From positions 1,116,001 to 1,180,000 of the forward strand of contig NZ_CP144164.1 of assembly GCF_037478005.1 (NCBI RefSeq): a stretch of DNA of 64,000 nt. The letters run 5' to 3'. Origin of the DNA: Alteromonas sp. M12 (lineage in GTDB: Bacteria; Pseudomonadota; Gammaproteobacteria; Enterobacterales; Alteromonadaceae). Shown piece after piece: positions 56,293 to 64,000 of this stretch. Positions within the stretch are counted from its first letter, which is position 1. Every line of letters begins with the position of its first letter. The notes under the pieces are model-generated. The model saw only the letters and a program-made list of their open reading frames with translations, was not told the DNA's origin and ran no database searches. The position numbers were made by a program, and so were the translations under genes.

Positions 56293-57168
56293 ATGGAAAA
56301 TGAATTAGACACTATGAATCATGGTCAAAAAGAGCGTTTAGCTTTTATTGATTTTAGTTTACAGTATTTTGGACACGTAGCGCGCACTGACTTAATTCAG
56401 CGTTTTAAAACGGGTCTAGCGGCATCGACACGAGATTTTAGTGCTTACAAAGCCCTTGCTCCGAATAATCTTATTCTTGTCCATCAAACCAAAAGTTATC
56501 ACCGTACAAAGCAATTTAAACCAGTTTTTAAACATGACCCTGAAGTGATTTTAACATCCTTGAGTCGCGGCTTTGGCAATGGAATTTCGAATGGCGTACA
56601 ACCGTCTGAACAGTGTTTTGATGCCGTGCGTTTAATTCATCCTGATCAAAATATTATTGCGGCCTTGATGCGCGCAATTCACATTAAGCAGCCTATTGAA
56701 TGCGGTTATGTTTCAATCAGTTCTGGCGAGTCAACCCGAGTTATTGTACCTCACGCTATTGTTAATAACGGTCATCGATGGCATGTAAGAGCCTACGATC
56801 GGAAACATCAAAGTTTTAGAGATTTTGTGTGTACTCGATTTACCTTTGTTAATGCATTAGCACAAGACATCAATACCTTAGAGGCTAGGAAATTTGATGA
56901 ACAGTGGAATCATCAAATCGAGTTAGTGTTAGTGGCTCATCCCAGTATTAAACATCCAAAAGCCATTCAACTAGACTATGCCATGGTAGAAGGAAAATTA
57001 CGGGTAAAAGTGAGGTCTGCACTGGCTGCCTACTTATTAAGACAGTGGCAAGTTGATTGCTCTCAAGGGCATAAATTTATTGGTCAAGGATGTCAATTGG
57101 CATTAGCCAACCCGGAAGCATTAATTGGCGTAGAAAATACCGCCTTGGCACCAGGTTACAAAAGTTAA
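56293..57168 (+). CDS. WYL-domain regulator, CapW/BrxR type
   Basis: 291 aa. Winged-helix N-terminus (about 14-80: ERLAFIDFSLQYFGHVARTD, STRDFSAYKALAPNN) matching the CapW/BrxR family as I know it. WYL domain (about 140-210: RVIVPHAIVNNGHRWHVRAY and QSFRDFVCTRF) and C-terminal WCX-like extension (to 291). These ligand-responsive repressors often sit beside phage-defence genes, but relatives also occur elsewhere. The ATG at 56293 is the chosen start; a later ATG at 56314 is possible. It converges on the pseudo-AAA gene with a 4-base overlap of stop codons. Confidence 0.8.
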   Translation: MENELDTMNHGQKERLAFIDFSLQYFGHVARTDLIQRFKTGLAASTRDFSAYKALAPNNLILVHQTKSYHRTKQFKPVFKHDPEVILTSLSRGFGNGISNGVQPSEQCFDAVRLIHPDQNIIAALMRAIHIKQPIECGYVSISSGESTRVIVPHAIVNNGHRWHVRAYDRKHQSFRDFVCTRFTFVNALAQDINTLEARKFDEQWNHQIELVLVAHPSIKHPKAIQLDYAMVEGKLRVKVRSALAAYLLRQWQVDCSQGHKFIGQGCQLALANPEALIGVENTALAPGYKS

Positions 57169-57695
57169 TGTGTAGCTAACACGCTGATATGCCTAGCCTT
57201 GAGGCGCTCTGCACTTTCAAATTGGGTTAACGAAAATATCACTAAACCTTGGTATTTTTCAATGACGCTAAACAGTAAGTCTAGGTTTATTTGTTCGTCC
57301 GTATCGGCGTAATCAATGTTGTCGTTGAGCAAGTCGTCAGCGAACTCAAAATAAATAATGGCATTTTGTTGCTGGGTTTGTGCGATAAGTTTAGCTAAAT
57401 CTGACGTAGAGAGATCGTTGATAAGTTCTTGGGTCACCAACAACACTTTGTTTTTCGTCTGATATGCAATATTAGCCAACAATAAACCTTTATTGAATTC
57501 TGAGTTGCCTAAAAATCCACAGACCATTGGTGTGTTCTTTTTAGCCATACTGGTCACAAGAAAAGATTGCTCTCGATCCTGTTCTGATAAGGGAGGATCT
57601 TGTAGCGGTTTTTCAACAAGACTCAATAAAAGTGTGTGTTGCAAAGGACCTTGGGTTTTGTCGCCAAAGTGTTTTGTATAGTTTACTCGACTCAT
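57165..57695 (-). CDS. AAA-ATPase-like protein with lost nucleotide motifs
   Basis: 176 aa. The order of an AAA domain is recognisable: VCGFLGNSEFNKGLLLANIA (59-78) at the Walker A position, where GKT is missing; NAIIYFEFADDLL (111-123) at the Walker B position, where DExx is replaced by FEFADD; an acidic linker ending LLFSVIEKYQ; and GLVIFSLTQFESAERLKARH (150-169) at sensor 1, where T/N-rich TTN is replaced. This is my reading; the similarity is to the gAILFFDEAD...GLVILATN pattern of AAA ATPases. With neither Walker motif intact it should not hydrolyse ATP. It overlaps the WYL regulator gene tail to tail. Confidence 0.6.
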   Translation of the reverse strand: MSRVNYTKHFGDKTQGPLQHTLLLSLVEKPLQDPPLSEQDREQSFLVTSMAKKNTPMVCGFLGNSEFNKGLLLANIAYQTKNKVLLVTQELINDLSTSDLAKLIAQTQQQNAIIYFEFADDLLNDNIDYADTDEQINLDLLFSVIEKYQGLVIFSLTQFESAERLKARHISVLATH

Positions 57696-57861
57696 TTAAT
57701 TACTCTTGCCGCCTCAAGTTACAGATTAACAGTGTAGTCAATTACATCAAATTGCAAATACTTAGGGTATAAACAACTTCAGATGATGCTCTTGAATTCA
57801 GTTTTTTTAATCCAATACTAGTTAAAACCCGTTCCTATATGTAGTTAACAATTAAGGAAAA

Positions 57862-58932
57862 ATGATGTCAGCATTATTTGAGCCACTAAAACTTGGCAAT
57901 ATTAGTTTAGAAAATCGAGTGGTAATGGCGCCACTGACAAGATGCAGAGCGACTGAAGAAAATGTGCCGACTGAGCTAATGGCTACTTATTATGCCCAAC
58001 GAGCTGGAGCGGGACTGATTATCGCCGAAGCAACAATGGCAATCTCTGGAAACTCCGCTTTTTACCGAGAGCCAGGAATACATTCTGATGAACAAGTGGC
58101 AGCCTGGAGAAAGGTCACTGATGCTGTGCATCAAAATGGTGGCAAAATAGTATTACAACTATGGCACGGCGGCAGAGCTTGTCATCCTGTATTGAACAAT
58201 GGCCGTACGCCAGTAGCACCAAGTGCATTAGCCATTGATGGTTATGTCCATACCCCACAAGGTAAAAAAGATTACGTCCTTCCCCAAGCACTTAGTTTGC
58301 AAGAAATCGCAAATATCGTTGAAGGCTTTGCTAAAGCGGCGATTAACGCCAAGGCCGCTGGTTTTGACGGCGTTGAGATACATGGTGCAAATGGATATTT
58401 AATTGATGAATTTTTGCGTGAAAGTGCTAACACTCGCACCGATCAATATGGCGGCAGCATGGAAAATCGCAGTCGCCTGTTATTTGAAGTGTTAGATGCA
58501 GTGACCAATGTTTGGGACAGTGGAAATGTTGGTTTAAGAATTTCACCAATTAACAGCTTTAACAGTATGCGCGACAGCGATCCAGAAGGCCTGACTGCTT
58601 ATTTAGCAAAACGATTAAATGATTATAACCTGGCTTATCTACATGTAATGCGCGCTGACTTTCAGCAAGAACAACAAGGTAACGTAATAGCAGCCGCGAG
58701 CAAGGTTTTTGACGGCAACCTAATTGGTAACATGGGGTATGATTTCACTGAGGCTGAGCAAGCAGTGGAGCAAGGTGATTTAGCCGCTGTTGCCTTCGGT
58801 TCAGCCTTTATTGCTAATCCAGATTTACCTTATCGGTTTAAACATGGTATCGCCTTAGCTGAACCGGATCCCAAAACCTTCTACACTCACGATAGTGTGG
58901 GTTATATCGATTATCCTGCCGCAGCCGAGTAA
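57862..58932 (+). CDS. Old Yellow Enzyme family alkene reductase (NemA-like)
   Basis: 356 aa, FMN-dependent TIM barrel. LFEPLKLGNISLENRVVMAPLTR at the N-terminus, YYAQRAGAGLIIAEA, the substrate His/Asn in GVEIHGANGYL, and FLRESANTRTDQYGGS are diagnostic. It reduces activated alkenes or nitro compounds with NADPH. ATGATG at the start allows 57862 or 57865. A terminator follows. It is one of two OYE-type proteins in the window, FadH being the other. Confidence 0.93.
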   Translation: MMSALFEPLKLGNISLENRVVMAPLTRCRATEENVPTELMATYYAQRAGAGLIIAEATMAISGNSAFYREPGIHSDEQVAAWRKVTDAVHQNGGKIVLQLWHGGRACHPVLNNGRTPVAPSALAIDGYVHTPQGKKDYVLPQALSLQEIANIVEGFAKAAINAKAAGFDGVEIHGANGYLIDEFLRESANTRTDQYGGSMENRSRLLFEVLDAVTNVWDSGNVGLRISPINSFNSMRDSDPEGLTAYLAKRLNDYNLAYLHVMRADFQQEQQGNVIAAASKVFDGNLIGNMGYDFTEAEQAVEQGDLAAVAFGSAFIANPDLPYRFKHGIALAEPDPKTFYTHDSVGYIDYPAAAE

Positions 58933-58942
58933 TCATCAAGTG

Positions 58943-58984
58943 GTGCTCTGAGCCGATAAATATGGTTACAGAGCACTATTTTTT
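58943..58984 (+). terminator. terminator after the OYE-family gene
   Basis: GTGCTCTG (58943-58950) and CAGAGCAC (58969-58976) pair perfectly and are followed by TATTTTTTA. It lies 10 bases past the OYE stop codon and also at the 3' end of the converging gene. Confidence 0.85.
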
Positions 58985-58993
58985 ACGAATAGC

Positions 58994-59689
58994 CTATTTT
59001 GGGTCTGATGATGAGCTTTCTGAAAAGGGTTCTGAATGGTAATAAATGGGTTTCATTGAGCCACAAAAACTCAAACGATAATTTAGCATGTCTTGCTCTG
59101 GTACACTGCTTTTAGCGTTCACATCAGTGATGCAACTGATATTTTCGAACAACAAAATAAGATGATCGTAGCTTGGTGCACCTTGAATTTGGTGGATCAA
59201 CGCACGGCTGTTGTAACCTAGTTCCACAATATCGTACTTTTGTCGATTATTGGGTTCCCCTAAATCCTTCAGAACTCTAACGTACTTTTGTTCACTGAAG
59301 GTTAAGTCCATTTGTTCATAAGTTAAACTCCCACCTTGTTTATAATTGCCGATATAAACGTCAGCTTTAACACTTACAGATTCGCCACGGATTAATTTTT
59401 CAATATTAAACGATTCTGGTTTGATGGTAACCAAATCTGCATCTCTGACTAAATATACTAACGCGGAGTCTTTGGGAATAAGTTTATAAATCAACTGGAC
59501 GTTATGGGGTTTTCTGTAACTTGGAAGATTAGAAACATATAATGAGGACGCATGATTAAATACCACCATGCCATGCACACCTTCATATGCCGGATCTAAG
59601 GGTTCTGCTGCTGCACTCGCATCGCCATCTTGAGCAAAGCCAGTACTTGAAATTGCTAGTAACAACCAGCAAAAAACTATTCTAATCAT
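58994..59689 (-). CDS. exported protein of unknown function
   Basis: 231 aa with a signal peptide (MIRIVFCWLLLAISSTGFAQ). The mature protein has a beta-rich look, with a VVFNHASSLYVSNLPSYRKPHN stretch and a conserved-looking PKDSALVYLVRDADLVTI, then Cys pair at about 191 and 208. AGAGG lies five bases before the ATG. It converges on the OYE-family gene. A His-rich VFNHASSLYVSNLP pattern is seen in some metal-binding periplasmic proteins, but I cannot name a family. Confidence 0.7.
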   Translation of the reverse strand: MIRIVFCWLLLAISSTGFAQDGDASAAAEPLDPAYEGVHGMVVFNHASSLYVSNLPSYRKPHNVQLIYKLIPKDSALVYLVRDADLVTIKPESFNIEKLIRGESVSVKADVYIGNYKQGGSLTYEQMDLTFSEQKYVRVLKDLGEPNNRQKYDIVELGYNSRALIHQIQGAPSYDHLILLFENISCITDVNAKSSVPEQDMLNYRLSFCGSMKPIYYHSEPFSESSSSDPK

Positions 59690-60047
59690 AAAAACCTCTA
59701 AATTGGCATCGCTACAACAAATTATAACTTAACTATGTAATTTCACCGCCATTATACCAGTCTATTGCCAAGTGGAGATTGCACTTTAGTCTAAGCGAGT
59801 CAGGGGAAAGCTCTGGGCAACTCGCTAGCCGCAGAGCTTAATATAACAAGTTAATTTTACAACGATGACTGGGGGAGGTTTTAGCATCAATCATTCAACC
59901 TTAGTGGTGCATTTATCTCTATAAGGTTTATCTGCAAATCGTGCTATTAGAAAATCGATAAAGGCGCATAAGCTTAATCGGTTATCAACTTGTTTGCGCC
60001 AACCCTATTTTCATCTTTTTGAGTTTAAGAATGGAATATTTTCAAAC
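59690..60047. other. 358-bp intergenic region
   Basis: Between the exported unknown and the DUF6435-like gene. No gene, repeat or terminator seen. Confidence 0.5.
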
Positions 60048-60224
60048 TCATTTATAGTTCATTTCAAATTCTTCAATTTTCTCAAACAAAGCTTCAGCTT
60101 CGCTATTGTATTTTGCGTAATCTCGAAGATTTCCCTCCTGCTGTGCTTGCATCGCTCGAGCTAATTTTTGATCGTATTGCTTGCGTAGCTTTTTAATCGG
60201 ATTTGCTTTGAATAATCCAAACAT
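60048..60224 (-). CDS. DUF6435-like small protein (58 aa)
   Basis: 58-aa protein read directly from the minus strand. It begins MFGLFKANPIKKLRKQYDQK and continues with LARAMQAQQEGNLRDYAKYN, then SEAEALFEKIEEFE. The pattern MFGLF(K)xxPxKKLxKxY...AMQAQxxGxxxxYAxxSxEAExxxxxIxxLE fits the small DUF6435 family. A helix-turn-helix-like pair of amphipathic helices is likely; function unknown. Too short for automated calling here. Confidence 0.75.
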   Translation of the reverse strand: MFGLFKANPIKKLRKQYDQKLARAMQAQQEGNLRDYAKYNSEAEALFEKIEEFEMNYK

Positions 60225-60595
60225 AGTTAACTTAAAATCCTTTTAATACTGTTTCTATAAGCCTAGAGGATAAGACCAGATTTTCATCTTTTTATATTCA
60301 AATAATTTAAAAAAATTTTATTTAGTGGTTGGACGGTAAATAATCAACCCGCAAAATTATAAAATACTATTTATGACGACGCTAAATCAAGCACTTACAA
60401 ATTGGTTTTTAGGGTTAGCGAATAATAACCCTAGTTTGGCCGATAAATACTGATATTTAGGGTGTTAAATTGAATTAAACCTCGCTAAAATCAGCGGCTG
60501 TACGGAATTCTACACCTGCTTCTCCAAGTTACCTTCATTTAAGCATTTGAATCCCGAGTTAGCTGTCTCAATCATAATTATAAATTAGGATGTTT
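60225..60595. other. 371-bp intergenic region upstream of the SMC-like gene
   Basis: AT-rich; should carry the promoters of the two divergent genes. No operator, repeat or further gene seen. Confidence 0.5.
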
Positions 60596-63500
60596 ATGCC
60601 TGGGTTACATCGCATTATTCTCATCGACACACACCTTCCAGGTGTAGTGGAATTAAAATTAAACGGTCATACCAATATTTGTGGAACCAATGCCTCTGGC
60701 AAAACCACGTTACAACGATTGATTCCTGTGTTTTACGGAGAATATCCAAGCCGAGTTGTACCCTCTACACGAGATAGTTTCGAAAAGTGGTATTTACCCA
60801 GAGAATCGAGCTTTATTGTTTACGAATACGCCCGCAATGAAGGGGATTTGTGTCAAGCAGTCTTGGCATCTTCTGGAAATGGTGTGAATTACCGATTTAT
60901 CGGAAAACCTTTCGAATTAAACGACTATTTATATAAAAACAAAGCTGGCGAGCATAGCAGTGTGACTATGAATGAACTGGCTCGTAGTTTAAAACGCGCC
61001 AATATTTTAGTTACAAACCTGCTCAATACCAAAGAATTTAAAGCGGTATTACAAAATGATAGAGGTGTTTTAAACGACAGCACCAATAGCCGTGAGTTAC
61101 TGGGATATGCTCGAATATTCAGTTTATGTGAACAGGCTAATCACCTTAGACACATCGAAAAACTAGCCAAAGCTGTGCATTCTAAAGAAGGCAAAATGGA
61201 AACCATTAAAGCCATGATTGCCGCTATTCTAGAAGAAGATGGTGTGCAGCCACCGAGTTCCAGTTTGAGTAGAAATAGAGTCGAAGATTGGATTAAAGAG
61301 TGCCATCTGATTAAAGAGTTTGATGCGATACGCCCTGAGTTTGCTAAATTGGAGCAAGCCGACCATCAACTTAATCAGACGGAATATCGTCTCTCAGAAT
61401 TACAACAGCAGTTCGCGGTAGATACCAGCGCGTTAGCCGCCAATGTGGTGGATTTTGAGCGCGAATTAGATGAAATTCAACTATCCAGTAAAAAACTTGA
61501 ATCAGATTGGACTCAACAAAGAGATGAGTTGAATCAGGCGCTTTCAGTGGCCAAGGCCGACTCGGAAAAATTAGAATCCGATTTGGAGCAGATAGAAAGC
61601 GAATATGATGATTGGCAATCGCAGGATATTGAAACCCTACAGAGCAATTTACAACAACTGCCGCAATGGGAAAGCGAATTAGAGACATCATCAACCCGAT
61701 ATACCCTGCTGACTGAGAAACATCAAGATGTTGAAGCCAGTTTCAATAAACGGGTAGCGCAAATCAGTGAAAAATTAAATGAAGAGCTTGAGGGGTATTC
61801 TGAAGAGAAAAGCCTTTTACAAGATAAGTTGTCTGAACAAAAAAGTCAGGAACAGCTTAAATTACAGCAGATCCGAGATGACTATCAAGGTCAGCTTAGC
61901 AGTGTTGAATCAGAGTATCGACAAAGAGCGGATGAGCTCAAAACACAGTATACCGAAATAACTGCTGCCCTTAAAAATGCAGGGTTCGACGAGTTTGAAC
62001 AAAGTCAGTTAGATATTCTTGATGCCACCTTAAAAGAAGCCGGTATCGCTGAGGATGCAGCTCGAGAGAAACATCGAAAAGCACAACAAGAATTTGTTCA
62101 GGCAAGTCAATTGCGGGTTAAAGCGAATGCAGTCCTTGAAGAAACCCGTCGCAGTCAATTAGAAGCGCAGCACCAGTTAGACAAAATCGAAGGTATTCTT
62201 TATCCAGGTGAAAACAGTTTATTGGAATTTCTCCGCAAAGAGCGACCAGATTGGCAAGATAACCTTGGTAAGGTCTTGCATCCAGAGCTATTTAAACGCA
62301 AAGATTTAAAACCAAGTGTAGGCGATGACTCTACTAGCATTTTTGGGATTAAACTGGATTTACATGCAGTTGATATGTCGGAATTCGCAGAAACTGAAGT
62401 TCAACTTCAGCAAAAACTCAGCGATGTTCAACAAATTCTTGACCAAGCCATTGCTAATCAAAATGAAGCTGAACTTAATTTAGCCAAGGCCAGTGAAGAG
62501 GTTCGTAATAAAGAACTGGCTCAAGCGAAAACCGAAAGCGCCTGCAAAACCGCTGAAGCGACTCGCAGACGGGCGCAACAAGATAAAGATCAGGTTCAGC
62601 AAGAATATGCTCATGCTTTATCCCAGCGTAAGTTACAAAATAAGAAACGCTTGAGCAATATCCAAACTGAGCAATCAAAGTGCAAGACGCAACACGCTGA
62701 AGCCATTGCTGAAGTCAAAGATCAGCAGCGAGAAGCCGAAACTGAGCATCAATTCCATTGGCAACAGCTTATCCAAGATATTCAAACTAAAATATCTATT
62801 GTCGACAGCCATATCAAAAAAGCCAAACAAGTCGCCGCGGAAGACAAACAAAAAATTGAGCAGTGGAAAGAAGACGAGCTGAATAACCGAGGCGTTGATG
62901 TTGACGATATCGGCACCTTGCAAAAACGTATCAAACAATTGCAAAAAGATATCACTTACACAGACACCCACCGTCACAAAGTGAAAGATTACCAACGTTG
63001 GTACGACACTTATTTTGTTGGCTATAAAGTGACTTGGCAGCAAAACCTAACGGCGGCCAAAAAAGCCGCAAGCAAAGCGGAACGTTTGTTAAATCAGAAA
63101 CAAGCTGATTTCAAACAACAGCGTCAGAAAAGTAAAGACCAACAAGCTCAGCTAGAGCAAGATTTGCGAACTGCACGAGAGCAGCATATTGATGTACAGA
63201 GCATCAATCGCAGTTTAGGTAAACTCAGACTGGTTAAAGCGGATCAAAACAGTCCATCAAGCAAGTCGGCTAAACCGGATACGGTAAATATTGGACAGCG
63301 TATATCTGAAGGACAAGAATTACTGCAAACCAGAGATCGTTTATTGGGTGATATCAAGGTGTATGTGGAACACTTTGACCAGCTTATTGCTGCGCAATCG
63401 GGCACCGGCTTAGCCGATATTTGGGAGCGCTCCAGAGATGAATGTGCGGTGGTGAATGACCAAGGAATTCGCAATATTGATCACCGCAGAATGGTGGTGC

Positions 63501-64000
63501 ATCTGGCCCAGTTATTAAATGAAGTGGTTCCACAAAAACTCCACGGATTACGAGAACAAGGTCGAATTTTTGGTGCTGACTTAACCCAATATTATAATGT
63601 GCTGGAAGATATCGATAAACGTATCGCCAGCCAAAGTAAACGAATTAGTAAAGAAGTCGATGAAGAATTGTTTCTCGATGGAGTCTCTGATTCAGCCGTA
63701 AAAATTCGCTCGCGTATTTCAGAATTAGAGTTTTGGCCTGAGTTAGCCCAATTCAATAAGCTTTATCAGGCTTGGATGAAAAGTGGTGCCGTTGAGCTGC
63801 CAGATGATGAATATGCGCTGAGCATGCGTAAAGTCTTGGATATTCTTGGTCGCGCCGCCTTAAGCGGCGGGATCAGTAAATTATTAGATATTGAGCTGCA
63901 CATCAAAGAAGGTAATTCTAATCTGGTTATTCGAACGGACCGTCAATTAAATGAGTCTTCCAGTCATGGTATGGCGTACTTAATTTTATGTAAATTCCTA
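60596..64000 (+). CDS. SMC/MukB-like large coiled-coil ATPase, 3' end outside window
   Basis: 1135 codons are visible and the frame is still open at the right edge. The ATG at 60596 has AGGA five bases ahead. Walker A is GTNASGKTT at 30-38 in HTNICGTNASGKTTLQ. About residues 210-990 are mostly long Glu/Gln/Lys-rich coiled coil with two arms. The end, SSSHGMAYLILCKFL, is where an ABC-like signature and then Walker B should come; Walker B is beyond the edge. The layout matches SMC/MukB/RecN-like ATPases, and I think of the DUF3584 family, but that is from memory. It could be a condensin-like or defence protein such as a JetC/MksB relative. Its downstream partners lie outside the window. Confidence 0.75.
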   Translation, partial: MPGLHRIILIDTHLPGVVELKLNGHTNICGTNASGKTTLQRLIPVFYGEYPSRVVPSTRDSFEKWYLPRESSFIVYEYARNEGDLCQAVLASSGNGVNYRFIGKPFELNDYLYKNKAGEHSSVTMNELARSLKRANILVTNLLNTKEFKAVLQNDRGVLNDSTNSRELLGYARIFSLCEQANHLRHIEKLAKAVHSKEGKMETIKAMIAAILEEDGVQPPSSSLSRNRVEDWIKECHLIKEFDAIRPEFAKLEQADHQLNQTEYRLSELQQQFAVDTSALAANVVDFERELDEIQLSSKKLESDWTQQRDELNQALSVAKADSEKLESDLEQIESEYDDWQSQDIETLQSNLQQLPQWESELETSSTRYTLLTEKHQDVEASFNKRVAQISEKLNEELEGYSEEKSLLQDKLSEQKSQEQLKLQQIRDDYQGQLSSVESEYRQRADELKTQYTEITAALKNAGFDEFEQSQLDILDATLKEAGIAEDAAREKHRKAQQEFVQASQLRVKANAVLEETRRSQLEAQHQLDKIEGILYPGENSLLEFLRKERPDWQDNLGKVLHPELFKRKDLKPSVGDDSTSIFGIKLDLHAVDMSEFAETEVQLQQKLSDVQQILDQAIANQNEAELNLAKASEEVRNKELAQAKTESACKTAEATRRRAQQDKDQVQQEYAHALSQRKLQNKKRLSNIQTEQSKCKTQHAEAIAEVKDQQREAETEHQFHWQQLIQDIQTKISIVDSHIKKAKQVAAEDKQKIEQWKEDELNNRGVDVDDIGTLQKRIKQLQKDITYTDTHRHKVKDYQRWYDTYFVGYKVTWQQNLTAAKKAASKAERLLNQKQADFKQQRQKSKDQQAQLEQDLRTAREQHIDVQSINRSLGKLRLVKADQNSPSSKSAKPDTVNIGQRISEGQELLQTRDRLLGDIKVYVEHFDQLIAAQSGTGLADIWERSRDECAVVNDQGIRNIDHRRMVVHLAQLLNEVVPQKLHGLREQGRIFGADLTQYYNVLEDIDKRIASQSKRISKEVDEELFLDGVSDSAVKIRSRISELEFWPELAQFNKLYQAWMKSGAVELPDDEYALSMRKVLDILGRAALSGGISKLLDIELHIKEGNSNLVIRTDRQLNESSSHGMAYLILCKFL

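Overview
This window reads as chromosome of a marine gammaproteobacterium of the order Alteromonadales, probably Alteromonadaceae (Paraglaciecola/Glaciecola/Aliiglaciecola type). The grounds are an AT-leaning base composition, a sugar locus built on a TonB-dependent receptor with paired halogenases, a complete System I cytochrome c maturation operon next to flagellar FliK/FlhB-like genes, a GntR-type propionate (prp) operon with AcnD/PrpF, and a PEP-CTERM protein. The genus is inferred from gene content only.

Layout. (1) 1-14,120: sucrose/fructoside utilisation locus: GH32 fructosidase, LacI repressor plus LacY/CscB-type permease, GPH-type symporter, two FAD-dependent halogenase-family proteins, a TonB-dependent receptor and a GH13 alpha-glucosidase. 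CG-centred palindromes in front of the GPH symporter, the receptor and the GH13 gene share one core and suggest a single local LacI regulon. (2) 14,120-21,250: loosely packed accessory region: M20 peptidase, a broken REP-associated (Y1) transposase, DUF1840 protein, PEP-CTERM protein, DUF1330-like protein, AraC/GyrI-like regulator and a 72-aa unknown. (3) 21,330-29,046: a 1651-aa signal-peptide/TM/multi-PAS/coiled-coil protein with a 67-75-residue repeat and an HPt-like tail, followed by FlhB-C-like and FliK-like genes. (4) 29,258-38,542: ccmABCDEFGHI, then mlaA, murI and a lipoprotein, mostly with overlapping stop/start codons.

(5) 38,567-46,809: M28 peptidase, C26 amidotransferase with a TVP38-type membrane protein, HDAC-family deacetylase, a tandem REP-like repeat, FadH, a kinase-like phosphotransferase and a TauE exporter. 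(6) 46,974-53,624: methylcitrate-cycle operon prpR-prpB-prpC-acnD-prpF with a readable sigma70 promoter and GTCGAC operators; prpE is not here. (7) 53,915-64,000: small membrane protein, HDOD-GAF protein, a WYL regulator of the CapW/BrxR type converging on a 176-aa protein that looks like a dead AAA ATPase, an OYE-family reductase, a periplasmic unknown, a DUF6435-like small protein, and an SMC/MukB-like ATPase that runs off the right edge after 1135 codons.

How the parts work together: region 1 takes up and splits sucrose-like sugars, region 4 matures c-type cytochromes and maintains the envelope, and region 6 detoxifies propionyl-CoA. The least explained parts are the giant PAS/coiled-coil protein, the WYL/pseudo-AAA pair, the SMC-like ATPase at the edge, and a minus-strand terminator at 56,057-56,087 that no annotated gene accounts for. 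No tRNA, rRNA, CRISPR array, prophage or intact insertion sequence was seen.
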